Below are positions 1 through 8,046 of a stretch of 64,000 nt of DNA, in pieces. The stretch covers positions 558,001 to 622,000 of the forward strand of contig NZ_JANSGD010000001.1 in NCBI RefSeq assembly GCF_024742075.1, in the 5' to 3' direction. The notes beneath the pieces are model-generated. The model did not search any database. It was not told the origin of the DNA and was given only the letters and a program-made list of their open reading frames with translations. A program made the translations under genes and the position numbers. Position 1 is the stretch's first letter, and each line of letters starts with the position of its first letter. The stretch comes from Facklamia sp. 7083-14-GEN3 (GTDB lineage Bacteria; Bacillota; Bacilli; Lactobacillales; Aerococcaceae).

Positions 1-660
1 AATTTTCCAACCAAAGGGGAGGAGCATTTAATTTATGTTTTAGTTTACATAATATACATTATCTTATTTATTTGCGCGAGATGCTGCAAGTTGATTAACT
101 GGATTATATCTATAATTTAAATTAATAAGCTTCTTAAATTTAACAGATAATGCTAGATATATTGTTTAAAAATTTTATAAACTTTATAATTTTAAAACTT
201 TATAGCTTAAAAGCTCAGCTACATTTTCTTATCTCTTTACATTCTTAACTACAAAGTTCCTAAAATCTGATATATATTCTCCTAATTAAACCTTTACTTA
301 CTTCTAAAGTTTATATTACAAATTAATACTCTTAATAATTTTTAAAGTTACAACTGTTCATTTTATAATATACTTCTCAAAATAATTCTAAAATTTAAAG
401 ATTTATTAAGTATAATCTACCATATAAAGAAAATTATCATTATACTACTGCAAAAAATATTTTCCTATGACCCTACTCTACTATCCTAGACTAATCACTC
501 TATTACTATTAAAAATAGTACATAATTTTAATAAAATTTTAAATATGTAAAATTAAAAAAATACTCAAATATAAAAATATTAAAATCACATTAAATGGAT
601 ATTAATATTTGAACTCATTTAGTTTTTATAACCTTATAATTAGGACTTTATAATTTCTTA
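1..660. other. AT-rich stretch without a supported gene
   Basis: No reading frame of convincing length or composition is present on either strand. The sequence is extremely AT-rich, apart from a short less AT-rich patch near 70-100. A Shine-Dalgarno-like GGGGAGGAG near 17-24 leads only to ATG-TTT-TAG. The right end probably contains the promoter of the surface-protein gene: TATAAT occurs at 635-640 and again at 649-654, but neither has a good -35 box at the proper distance. Nothing else can be supported. Confidence 0.6.
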
Positions 661-691
661 TGCTACAATAAATTTATAAAGGAGTGATTTT

Positions 692-2248
692 ATCAAAAAT
701 AAATCAATTACAACCATAGCGCTATTAACCGCTATTAGTCCCCTACTCACAAATATAACTGTTTATGGTGAAGATACTAACCGAGTTATCAATTCTTCTG
801 AAATGGTTTCAGAAATTAACGAAGAGAGTGAAGAAGATAGAATTTCTTTGGTTCTTGATTCAACGAACAATAGTGTTGAGTTAGAAAATGACAATCAAGC
901 AGAAAATTTACCTGAAGAGAATAATATTACTAATAATAGTTTAATTGAAGATAAAAAAAATGAAGCAAATATCATTTCAGTGATTGATGAAGAATCAAAT
1001 GAAGTTCAAACCTTTTCATTAACAGCAAATGTATTACCCGATGGTACTTTTGATCACAACTCTGAATTAACCCCAGATTCAGAAGTTAACTTCACTACTG
1101 TAAATGATAAATATCCAATATTACGAAAGGGACGCGTGTATAACGTAGCTTTCCCTTTTAAGGATAGCGACACAGGTGTTTGGAGAGTTAGATTCATTAA
1201 TACAGATGTCTTAAATAAATACAATATTACTTCAACTAATAGTGAGCATAATTTTTATGACACCATTACATTCGAACCCTTACCAAACGAAAAATTCAGA
1301 TTTCCTAAAAATACACAAGTTCCTTTTTCTGTTCATTCCCCTGTCTCTGGTTTAGCAAATGTAGAAATCTTAGTTCAAGATGGAGCTGGAAATATTTCTA
1401 AAGTTATACATGTTTTTAAGTTTGCAGAACCACTTCCTTTTGAAGTTATACGCGAAGCTGATCTTAATTTAAATCCTGGTGAAGAAAAAGTCGCACAAGA
1501 AGGAAAAAATGGTGGTGTGGTCAGAAATGCATTGGAAAATCAAACAAAAGACGAAATAGTAAAAGCAAAAGTAGACAAAATTATTAAATATGGACCCGCT
1601 GAGTTACCTTTTGAAACTATACGTAAACCAAATATAAATCTTAAACCTAGTGAAGAAAAAGTTGTTAACGAAGGCGCTGTCGGACGTATTGATGAAGAAG
1701 ATAATATTTTAAAGGCAAAAGTCGACAAAGTTATTGAATATGGACCTGCTGAATCACCTTTCGATACCATACGCAAACCTAATCTTGACCTTAAACCTGG
1801 TGAAGAAAAAGTTGTTAACGAAGGTACTTACGGACGTATTGATGAAGAGGATAATATTTTAAAAGAAAAAGTAGATAAATTGGTGGAATATGGTCCTGCT
1901 GAGCTACCTTTCGATACTATACGCGAGCCTAATTCTGATCTTAAACCCGGTGAAGAAAAAGTTGTCACAGAGGGTGTTGTCGGTCGTGTTGATGAAGAGG
2001 GAAAAATTTTAAAGAATAAAGTAGATGAAGTTATTGAATATGGACCAGAAGGAAAATCAACAGTTCCTGCTGAACCTACAGACCCTAAAAAGCCAACCAA
2101 TCCTTCTTCTCCAAAAGAACGAACAGAATTTAAATTACCATCAACGGGAGAGATTGTTTTCCCGTTTGAGCTATCAGCTTTCTTATTATTACTTTTAGGA
2201 TTTTTTATTCAACCATTTACAAAAAAAATTAAAAAACATGTAAAATAA
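692..2248 (+). CDS. LPXTG-anchored surface protein with G5/E-like repeats (possible AUC start)
   Basis: This is a cell-wall anchored surface protein. The C-terminus has a sortase signal LPSTG (2135-2149), a hydrophobic segment and a basic tail. Four repeats of about 50 residues with the pattern LPF-T-R--N--LKPGEEKVV-EG--GR resemble the G5/E repeats of Aap- or SasG-like adhesins. The frame has its first ATG only at 803, yet the 37 codons before it read as a classic signal peptide (KNKSITTIALLTAISPLLTN, cleavage near YG|ED). Directly before them is AAAGGAG (678-684) at good spacing to codon 692, which is ATC. The frame is closed by TAA at 677, so no ATG, GTG or TTG is available. Either the gene starts at AUC, or a former ATG is mutated and export is lost. 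The protein would be 518 residues from 692. The ligand is unknown. Confidence 0.75.
   Translation: MKNKSITTIALLTAISPLLTNITVYGEDTNRVINSSEMVSEINEESEEDRISLVLDSTNNSVELENDNQAENLPEENNITNNSLIEDKKNEANIISVIDEESNEVQTFSLTANVLPDGTFDHNSELTPDSEVNFTTVNDKYPILRKGRVYNVAFPFKDSDTGVWRVRFINTDVLNKYNITSTNSEHNFYDTITFEPLPNEKFRFPKNTQVPFSVHSPVSGLANVEILVQDGAGNISKVIHVFKFAEPLPFEVIREADLNLNPGEEKVAQEGKNGGVVRNALENQTKDEIVKAKVDKIIKYGPAELPFETIRKPNINLKPSEEKVVNEGAVGRIDEEDNILKAKVDKVIEYGPAESPFDTIRKPNLDLKPGEEKVVNEGTYGRIDEEDNILKEKVDKLVEYGPAELPFDTIREPNSDLKPGEEKVVTEGVVGRVDEEGKILKNKVDEVIEYGPEGKSTVPAEPTDPKKPTNPSSPKERTEFKLPSTGEIVFPFELSAFLLLLLGFFIQPFTKKIKKHVK
1434..2040 (+). repeat. Four tandem G5/E-like coding repeats
   Basis: Repeat starts lie near 1434, 1605, 1755 and 1905, so the last three have a 150-bp (50-residue) period; the first unit is about 21 bp longer. 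Each unit carries PFxTIR (PFEVIR in the first), a LKPGEEKVV-like core (NPGEEKVA in the first) and ends in VDKVIEYGPA or a variant. The units are diverged but clearly homologous, typical of a stalk region that can change length by recombination. Confidence 0.8.
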
Positions 2249-2267
2249 TTTAAAAAGAGGTTAGTTT

Positions 2268-2309
2268 AAAAGAGCATTAGATTAACATGTAATCTAATGC
2301 TCTTTGTTT
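2268..2309. terminator. Bidirectional terminator between convergent genes
   Basis: A perfect 14-bp stem (2271-2284 with 2290-2303) with loop ACATG is followed by TTTGTTTT on the plus strand. On the minus strand the exit side reads TTTTAAAC. It serves the surface-protein gene and possibly a transcript from the other side. Confidence 0.8.
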
Positions 2310-2338
2310 TATTATAAATGTATTTTTGAAATTAAATA

Positions 2339-3958
2339 TTACTTTAGTTCATCTTGAAACTTTTGATCTTCTTCTATTAAGTATTGAATATCATTTTGAG
2401 CATCTTCAGACTGATAATATGACTTATCTTTAGACTCTTCTAAGTAGTCAAGATAACCTTCTGGTGAATGTGTTGGGTCAGGATTTGAAGCATCACCTTT
2501 AGGAACAGAATAATCTTCTGTACTATTAACTTCTAGTGATTGGGTTCCATAATATTGTGTCGCATAAATTGAATTAGTATTTTCATCAAAATAAATACCT
2601 GTACCCACATCTTCAAAACGATCGTCCATCATACTTAATCTATGACCTCGATTAATATTACCCTCGCCATCTTTTTGATTAATATCTCCATACCACGATA
2701 ATATAATATCCTTACCAATTTCTTCTGCAGAAATAGTTTCAATAGGATTAGATCCGAAAGTTTTATTGTAAAGATTTGCTACAGTTGCCGGCTCATTAGC
2801 TTTTAAATCTTTATTATTATCGTATCCTTCTTCTTGAACAAATTTGAAATCATCTTGGTGTCCAAAATTACCAGATGTGTGTAGATTTTCTGCATTTCGG
2901 TTAGCAGCCTTTTCTAATTGAGCATTCTCATTAAATACTCCAAGATTATTTTTCTCTCTGAATCCATTTAAGACTCTTAGAGCTTCTGCTTTCACTTTAC
3001 GAATATAACTCTCTAATGGTGTCTCTGGATTGGTTGGTGTCGTTGGATCTGTTGGATCTTTCGGATCTGTTGGATCTTTCGGATCTGTTGGATCTTTCGG
3101 ATCTGTTGGGTCCTTTGGATCTGTTGGGTCCTTCGGATCTGTTGGGTCCTTCGGATCTGTTGGGTCCTTCGGATCTGTTGGGTCCTTCGGATCTGTTGGA
3201 TCTTTCGGATCTGTTGGGTCCTTCGGATCTGTTGGGTCCTTCGGATCTGTTGGTGTTGTGGAGACTGAATCTTCTGAATCGGATTTATCTGGAGTCGTTA
3301 ACTTATCATTATCATTTTTGATGTTTTCGTTCGCTGATTCATCTCCATCAATCAAGTTATTATTATTCTCACTTGAATTATCAATATCAGATGAGCTATT
3401 GTCATTATTTGAATTGTTCTTATCGGCAGCTGAACTATCAGTTGTTTGTTGGATATCAACAACCTCTTCTGAAGAAATTTCGCCATCCACTAGGATGATG
3501 TCTCCTGCTAAGATAAAGTCATAATCTTTTATGCCATTCATTTTTGCTAAATCTTCTACTGGCATTTCAAGAGCTTGAGCAATTAGACTCAATGTGTCTC
3601 CCCATTGAATAATATAACCAGGAAGATCTAGAGCTTTTTGTCGTTCCATTTCTTTCTTAACATCTTCTAAAGAATTTGATTTCCATTCCATTTTAACAGC
3701 ATCGAGTGCTTTTTCCATTTCTTGAATTACTTCTTCAGACTTAATGAATTCGTCCTTATCTTCAAATTTTGAGGATAACATACTAGTACTAATCTGTTCG
3801 ATACCTGTACTTTGAGCAAAAACATTAATTTGCTGTGAAACAATTCCTAAAGAAAGCGAAGAAACGATTGTTGCGGCTAACCATGCCCCTTTAACTTTTT
3901 TCATTAACTTGAAGCCCTCCCTTGAATTAACATTATGATACTGATTACGACTGATCAT
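2339..3958 (-). CDS. Secreted LysM and CAP-domain (SCP-like) protein
   Basis: This is a predicted secreted, peptidoglycan-bound protein. After a signal peptide ending near VFAQ there is one LysM domain (YIIQWGDTLSLIAQ to GDIILVDG), which binds peptidoglycan. Next come an Asn/Ser/Asp-rich linker, about eleven PTDPKD repeats, and a CAP domain (VLNGFREKNNLGVF, AANRNAENL, GHQDDF, RGHRLSMMDDRFEDVGTG). The CAP His residues expected at HQDD and GHR are present. No LPXTG or membrane anchor is seen. Two starts are possible. ATG 3958 has GGGAGAGGG close upstream and gives an N-terminal extension. ATG 3904 (MKKVKGAW) has GGGAGGG 11 bases upstream and gives a standard signal peptide. Bacterial CAP proteins are mostly uncharacterised, so the substrate is unknown. 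Confidence 0.8.
   Translation of the reverse strand: MISRNQYHNVNSREGFKLMKKVKGAWLAATIVSSLSLGIVSQQINVFAQSTGIEQISTSMLSSKFEDKDEFIKSEEVIQEMEKALDAVKMEWKSNSLEDVKKEMERQKALDLPGYIIQWGDTLSLIAQALEMPVEDLAKMNGIKDYDFILAGDIILVDGEISSEEVVDIQQTTDSSAADKNNSNNDNSSSDIDNSSENNNNLIDGDESANENIKNDNDKLTTPDKSDSEDSVSTTPTDPKDPTDPKDPTDPKDPTDPKDPTDPKDPTDPKDPTDPKDPTDPKDPTDPKDPTDPKDPTDPKDPTDPTTPTNPETPLESYIRKVKAEALRVLNGFREKNNLGVFNENAQLEKAANRNAENLHTSGNFGHQDDFKFVQEEGYDNNKDLKANEPATVANLYNKTFGSNPIETISAEEIGKDIILSWYGDINQKDGEGNINRGHRLSMMDDRFEDVGTGIYFDENTNSIYATQYYGTQSLEVNSTEDYSVPKGDASNPDPTHSPEGYLDYLEESKDKSYYQSEDAQNDIQYLIEEDQKFQDELK
3044..3254 (-). repeat. 18-bp tandem repeat encoding PTDPKD
   Basis: About eleven to twelve copies of an 18-bp unit (GGATCTGTTGG at regular 18-bp steps on the plus strand) encode a Pro/Asp/Lys wall-spanning linker between LysM and CAP domains. 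Copies differ mainly at third positions (GGATCTTTC against GGGTCCTTC), in blocks, which suggests duplication of multi-copy segments. The long plus-strand frames across this region are artefacts of the repeat. Confidence 0.9.
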
Positions 3959-4084
3959 GAAACCCTCTCCCTTATATATATTTATACATTTATATTGTAC
4001 CATAGAAAAAAGGAACAAAGCGAAGTTTTACAAAATTAAATCCAATAAAAAAAACTTATCGATATATTAAATTGTACTTAAAGT

Positions 4085-4114
4085 AAAAAAGCACATCGAG
4101 AATCTCTCGTGTGC
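4085..4114 (-). terminator. Terminator of the first binding-protein gene
   Basis: The hairpin GCACATCGAG / CTCGTGTGC (one bulge) at 4091-4114 is followed on the minus strand by a TTTTTT tract (plus 4085-4090). It lies just downstream of the stop codon at 4123. Confidence 0.7.
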
Positions 4115-4122
4115 TCTTCGTT

Positions 4123-5043
4123 TTATTTTAAGTTATTTACAATTAGATCAACATTGTGCTCAACCATATCAATGAAGGTATCACCATCTTGTCCTTCTGG
4201 TGCTAAGGAATCTGAAAATAATTCTTGTCCTTCTCCACTAACTACTTTAACTTCAAAACCTTTCTTAGCACAAGCTTCTTTTAATTTCTCCATTCGTGCT
4301 GGGTCAGTGGTTGATTCAGCAAAAATGGCTTTAATCTTATTATTAACAATAAAATCGACTGTATCATCGATATCCTTGTTTGATACTTCTGAATCAGTAC
4401 TTACACCTTGAGGCGCATGAACTGGAATGTTATAGGATCTTGAAAAGTAATTAAAAGCATCGTGTGGAGTGATTAAGAATCGGCTCTCTTCAGGAATAGA
4501 ACCAATCTTTTCTTTAACCTCTTTATCTAATTCCATTAATTCTTCTTTATAGTCTTCTGTATTATTCATAATTTCTTCTTTATGTTCAGGAACTAAGCTG
4601 ATTAATGATTCTGCTGCTCTTTCAGTGGCTTGTTGATACAAGTCCAAGTTGAACCAGAAGTGAGGATCGACGGTCATACTCCCTTCATCATCCATAACCC
4701 CTATCTCATTCGAATCAAAATTTTCAGAAACGGCAACTCCTAAAGATTCAAGAACTTCTGTCATCTTTCCTTCAAAATGTAAACCATGGTATAAGACTAA
4801 ATCGGCTTCTTCTAACTTTTTAATATCTTGAGGTCTTGGTTCATATAAGTGCGGATCCTCACCTGCTGGTATAATCATATCAACTGATATAAAATCACCT
4901 GCTAAATGTTTGACCATATCATTTAAAAAAGAAGTAGTCACTGTAACAGACGGCATTTTCTTAGCTGAAGCACTTAATGGGACACCACTAACCGATCCTA
5001 GCATTAAAAACATTGCAACGACAACTTTAACAAATTTTTTCAT
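4123..5043 (-). CDS. Metal ABC transporter substrate-binding protein (TroA/MntA type), copy 1
   Basis: This is a cluster A-I metal receptor for an ABC importer of manganese, zinc or iron. The TroA-type ligand set is visible: H65 (DPHLYE), H128 (DPHFWF), H194 (TPHDAFNYF) and D278 (LFSDS). There is no His-rich loop of the ZnuA kind. The signal peptide ends SASA|KK and has no cysteine, so no lipobox exists. That is unusual for a Gram-positive binding protein, which is normally a lipoprotein. The gene is its own transcription unit with a promoter and two palindromic operators. It is separated by terminators from the permease operon on its right. It aligns without gaps to the 306-residue copy at 8047-8967, so the two receptors probably feed one transporter. 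Confidence 0.88.
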   Translation of the reverse strand: MKKFVKVVVAMFLMLGSVSGVPLSASAKKMPSVTVTTSFLNDMVKHLAGDFISVDMIIPAGEDPHLYEPRPQDIKKLEEADLVLYHGLHFEGKMTEVLESLGVAVSENFDSNEIGVMDDEGSMTVDPHFWFNLDLYQQATERAAESLISLVPEHKEEIMNNTEDYKEELMELDKEVKEKIGSIPEESRFLITPHDAFNYFSRSYNIPVHAPQGVSTDSEVSNKDIDDTVDFIVNNKIKAIFAESTTDPARMEKLKEACAKKGFEVKVVSGEGQELFSDSLAPEGQDGDTFIDMVEHNVDLIVNNLK

Positions 5044-5058
5044 ATTAAATCTCCTTTT

Positions 5059-5072
5059 TTAGGTTACCCTAA
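5059..5072. promoter_or_regulatory. MntR/DtxR-like box downstream of the promoter (copy 1)
   Basis: TTAGGTTACCCTAA is an imperfect palindrome between the transcription start and the ribosome binding site. The identical 14-mer lies at 8985-8998 before the second binding-protein gene. It resembles operators of the metal-dependent MntR/TroR/DtxR family; the assignment is inference. Confidence 0.7.
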
Positions 5073-5087
5073 TAATTTTATATGTTT

Positions 5088-5116
5088 ATAATAATAATTT
5101 TTAGGGTTGTTGTCAA
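5088..5116 (-). promoter_or_regulatory. Sigma-A promoter of binding-protein gene 1
   Basis: On the minus strand TTGACA (plus 5111-5116), a 17-bp spacer and TATTAT (plus 5088-5093) form a near-consensus promoter. It is flanked on both sides by the metal-regulator-like palindromes. Confidence 0.75.
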
Positions 5117-5120
5117 CACA

Positions 5121-5140
5121 TTTTTAGGCTAACCTAAAAA
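5121..5140. promoter_or_regulatory. MntR/DtxR-like palindrome upstream of the -35 box (copy 1)
   Basis: TTTTTAGGCTAACCTAAAAA is a 20-bp palindrome with a single mismatch, immediately upstream of the -35 element. A close relative lies at 9046-9065. Repression by metal-loaded regulator would block polymerase access. Confidence 0.75.
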
Positions 5141-5171
5141 ATACAAATTATAACTATCCAAGATCTAGTAC

Positions 5172-5208
5172 AAAAAAAGAATCTAAACCTTTGATAGGTA
5201 TAGATTCT
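5172..5208 (-). terminator. Terminator of the metal transporter operon
   Basis: A 13-bp stem (5178-5190 with 5196-5208, one mismatch) is followed on the minus strand by a seven-T tract (plus 5172-5178). It lies just downstream of the last permease gene and insulates it from binding-protein gene 1. Confidence 0.8.
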
Positions 5209-5222
5209 TTTATTTCTTTTAA

Positions 5223-6362
5223 TTATAACTTATAAGCTTCTTTTAAAGATTGATACCTTACTTGACCTTTAGAAGTTAAGCGATAGGTGTCTTTGTGCGT
5301 GTCGTGAAAGACCTCATCGTTCTTTATTAAACGATTACCCACCTTTTCTATTTGATCTTGTTTCCACTGTAAATGCTCTTTCATAGACTGGAAGCCAGCT
5401 TCCTCCAATTCATTGGCTGTATTACGATGATTAGCTAAATGCATGATAAACAGCTCTTCCTTTAAGCTTTGTTTTTGCTGAACTTTACGAACCATTTGAG
5501 TGATAAAACCATTGCGGTTGAACAAGAATGTCAATCCAAAAGTAATACCAGCTATGGTTGCGGTCATACCTGATAAGGAAACGTTTAAACCGAGTCCAAT
5601 AAAATAACCTAAGACAGAGTTGACAATCGCATACAAACAAGCAACTATCAGCATGTGATTTAATTTTTTAACGATAAGATAGGCAGAAGCTGCCGGTGCA
5701 ATCAAGAAAGATATTACTAAGATCGCCCCAACGGCATCAAAGGCTACTACTGTGGTAATGGATGTTAATAACATCAAAGCGTAAAACAGTATTAACTGAG
5801 TAAATCCAGCCACTTGAGCAAACTGAGAATCAAAAGTAGTGATTTTTAATTCTTTGTAAAAGATTAGAATAAATAAGGCATTTAATAAAAGCATGAATCC
5901 CATCTGTAATGCTGATTTAGCTACTGAAAAGCCAAAAAAGTCGACTCGACTTAGAGAAGCCATGCCTACATCTCCCATTAGTACAGCATCGGTATCTAAA
6001 TGGACATTTCCACCATACTTAGTAATTAAGATAACCGATAAAGCGAAAAATAAGGGATAAACAACTCCAACAGCATCGTCATTTTTAATTAAACCAGTGT
6101 TGGAAAGACTTTCTACCCCCCACACGGTGAATACACCGATTAATGCGGCTCCCACAATCAACAAAGGAGAAGTTAAATCATGTGCAATAAAGTATGCAAG
6201 AACGATCCCTAAGAGTACTGTATGCGAAATCGCGTCTCCTAACATAGATAAGTTTCTTAATAAAAGGAAACAACCGATAATGGCACAAGCTAATGCTGTT
6301 AAAACCAGAATAATTAAGGATTCAAAAGTTATATCAAATAATAAGAAAATATTCTCAATCAT
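5223..6362 (-). CDS. Metal ABC transporter permease with C-terminal winged-helix extension
   Basis: This is an ABC-3 family permease (TroC/TroD, MntC/MntD type) with about eight membrane segments over residues 1-285, including the conserved GDAISHTVLLGIV stretch. It continues into a soluble tail of about 95 residues (KQSLKEELFIMHLANHR...GQVRYQSLKEAYKL). The tail looks like the winged-helix domain of DtxR/MntR-type proteins. Similar extensions are known in some Firmicute MntC-type permeases. Whether the tail senses metal, binds DNA or is only structural cannot be told. The ATG at 6362 follows the preceding permease stop directly, so the two permeases are translationally linked. It is the last gene of the operon. 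Confidence 0.85.
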   Translation of the reverse strand: MIENIFLLFDITFESLIILVLTALACAIIGCFLLLRNLSMLGDAISHTVLLGIVLAYFIAHDLTSPLLIVGAALIGVFTVWGVESLSNTGLIKNDDAVGVVYPLFFALSVILITKYGGNVHLDTDAVLMGDVGMASLSRVDFFGFSVAKSALQMGFMLLLNALFILIFYKELKITTFDSQFAQVAGFTQLILFYALMLLTSITTVVAFDAVGAILVISFLIAPAASAYLIVKKLNHMLIVACLYAIVNSVLGYFIGLGLNVSLSGMTATIAGITFGLTFLFNRNGFITQMVRKVQQKQSLKEELFIMHLANHRNTANELEEAGFQSMKEHLQWKQDQIEKVGNRLIKNDEVFHDTHKDTYRLTSKGQVRYQSLKEAYKL

Positions 6363-7238
6363 TTATTTGACCTCCCTTTTTGAAACGAGTTTCTTTTGAA
6401 CAATTCCATTTCTACCTAAAAGCATGGATAACAAGGCAAAGATTGATAGAACAAGAATAATAGTAGGTCCTGTACTCATTCCGTTATATTGGGTAGATAT
6501 ATAAGTACCAATCACTGCGGAAACACCACCAAAAATTCCTGAAAGAATTAAGACTCGTTCAAAGCGGTGGCTCCACTGCATGGCTGCAATCGATGGGACA
6601 ATTAAAATCGAAGCGATTAAAATAGTACCGACAAGTTTTAAGCCCACAGCAATTAAACTCATGGTCATGACTAAGATAATACTATAGAGAATAACCGGTT
6701 TAACCCCAATTGTTTTGGCGTAAACTTCATCAAAAACGAAGAGTTTAATTTCTTTCTTAAAAAGAATCAAAATAAAGATGGATACAACAGCCACAATTAA
6801 GATAATTTTTAAGTCTTTTTCCATGATATAAGATGCCTGACCAAACAGATAATTCTTTAAACCGGCTTGGGAAGCTCCCTTAAATCGAGGATTACCAGAA
6901 ATATTACTTTTTAACACCATACCAAAACCAAAGAATGAAGATAAAATAATGGCTAAGATAGCATCTAATTTTAATTTGGAGTGCTGGTCGATGATTTGAA
7001 TTAAACCATAGGCCAATCCTCCACTAATAACAGCGCCTATCATCATGGTCACGGTATCTTTTGACAGGGTCAACATAAAGGCTAAAACAATCCCCGGATA
7101 GGTGGCATGCCCAATGGCGTCACCAATCAGTGATTGCCCTTTAAAAACACTCACTGCCCCTACCGCTCCTGAAGCGGAAGCTAATAAAAAAGTCGAGAGT
7201 GCAATTAATACGAAGGAATAACTAGTTAAGACATCCAT
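6363..7238 (-). CDS. Metal ABC transporter permease (TroC/TroD, MntB/MntD type)
   Basis: The 291-residue ABC-3 permease has about eight to nine hydrophobic segments and the family stretch GDAIGHATYPGIVLAF. It forms the membrane channel with the neighbouring permease at 5223-6362 and the ATPase at 7240-7965. It lies one base after the ATPase gene and directly before the second permease, so all three are one transcription unit. The length is typical of the shorter permease in MntABCD/TroABCD systems. Confidence 0.87.
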   Translation of the reverse strand: MDVLTSYSFVLIALSTFLLASASGAVGAVSVFKGQSLIGDAIGHATYPGIVLAFMLTLSKDTVTMMIGAVISGGLAYGLIQIIDQHSKLKLDAILAIILSSFFGFGMVLKSNISGNPRFKGASQAGLKNYLFGQASYIMEKDLKIILIVAVVSIFILILFKKEIKLFVFDEVYAKTIGVKPVILYSIILVMTMSLIAVGLKLVGTILIASILIVPSIAAMQWSHRFERVLILSGIFGGVSAVIGTYISTQYNGMSTGPTIILVLSIFALLSMLLGRNGIVQKKLVSKREVK

Positions 7239-7239
7239 C

Positions 7240-7965
7240 TTAAATTTCGCCTCCCCAAGTCATATTTGCTTTAACTAAATTATCATGATTAAAGACTTCT
7301 TCAGTCGAACCGGCGGCGATTAAACGTTTATTTAAAATAATCACGTGGTCAAAGTACTGTTTAATGGTATTCAAATCATGGTGAACAACAATGGAAGTAT
7401 GGCCTTCTTGTTGAATACGTTTGACAAAGTCAATAAAGATTTTTTCAGTTCGCTTATCGACCCCTGCAAGAGGTTCATCCATAAAATAAATTTCCGCTTC
7501 TTGTGCAATGGCTCTGGCAATAAAGACTCTTTGCCTTTGTCCTCCAGAAAGTTGAGAAATTTGGCGGTCTTTATACTCATAGATACCGATTTCTTTAAGC
7601 GCTTGATGGGTTTTTTCATAGTCAATTTTGCGTGGACGTTTGATCCATCCTAAATGAACATAACGCCCCATTAAAACAACATCCTCAACCGTTGTGGGAA
7701 AATCCCAATTAACCTCACTTGCTTGAGGTATATAGGCTACTTTATTTTTAATTTCATTGAAGTTAGTCCCCATAATCGAAACTTTTCCAGATAAAGGCTT
7801 TTCTAATTCAAGAATCCCTTTAATGAGGGTAGACTTACCAGCACCATTGGGTCCAATAATGGCGGTTCTAGATCCTTTAATAATTTCGAGATCAATATCC
7901 CATAATACCGGTTGTTCCTGATAAGCCATGGTAAAATCTTCTACTTTGATGAGTGCATTATTCAT
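7240..7965 (-). CDS. Metal ABC transporter ATP-binding protein
   Basis: This is the cytoplasmic ATPase of the metal importer. It has Walker A GPNGAGKST (near residue 38), signature LSGGQRQR, Walker B IYFMDEP and a switch histidine in VVHHD. Its 241 residues are normal for MntB/TroB-type ATPases. It is the second gene of the operon that begins with binding protein 2, from which it is separated by about 80 bp containing a hairpin at 8006-8026. The start at 7965 has AGGAGG upstream. Confidence 0.88.
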   Translation of the reverse strand: MNNALIKVEDFTMAYQEQPVLWDIDLEIIKGSRTAIIGPNGAGKSTLIKGILELEKPLSGKVSIMGTNFNEIKNKVAYIPQASEVNWDFPTTVEDVVLMGRYVHLGWIKRPRKIDYEKTHQALKEIGIYEYKDRQISQLSGGQRQRVFIARAIAQEAEIYFMDEPLAGVDKRTEKIFIDFVKRIQQEGHTSIVVHHDLNTIKQYFDHVIILNKRLIAAGSTEEVFNHDNLVKANMTWGGEI

Positions 7966-8005
7966 ACTGTATCCTCCTAAGTTTCTATTAGCAAATAATA
8001 GAAAG

Positions 8006-8026
8006 ATGCCGAGAAAAACTCGGCAT
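8006..8026 (-). other. Intercistronic hairpin between binding protein 2 and the ABC genes
   Basis: A perfect 8-bp GC-containing stem ATGCCGAG / CTCGGCAT has an A5 loop on the plus strand (T5 in the transcript). The minus-strand exit is CTTTCTATT, so the U tract is poor. It is more likely a leaky terminator or RNA-stabilising element that keeps receptor mRNA above transporter mRNA than a full stop. Confidence 0.6.
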
Positions 8027-8046
8027 AACTTTCTTTTGTATGCATC

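Noticed and set aside
1-60. Possible gene start or mobile-element end at the left edge (GGGGAGGAG, and a minus-strand ATG at 27 running off the window)
   Set aside because: Only a few codons are visible; no terminal repeat or transposase similarity can be judged.
3016-3524. Long plus-strand frames across the PTDPKD repeat (repeated GSVGSF or DLLGPS)
   Set aside because: They are translations of the 18-bp repeat in other frames, have no ribosome binding site and lie opposite a gene with clear domains.
4109-4411. Plus-strand 100-codon frame opposite the metal-binding protein
   Set aside because: Antisense shadow of a well-supported gene.
7345-7653. Frames on both strands inside the metal ATPase gene
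   Set aside because: They lie within an intact ABC ATPase and show no ribosome binding site or domain.
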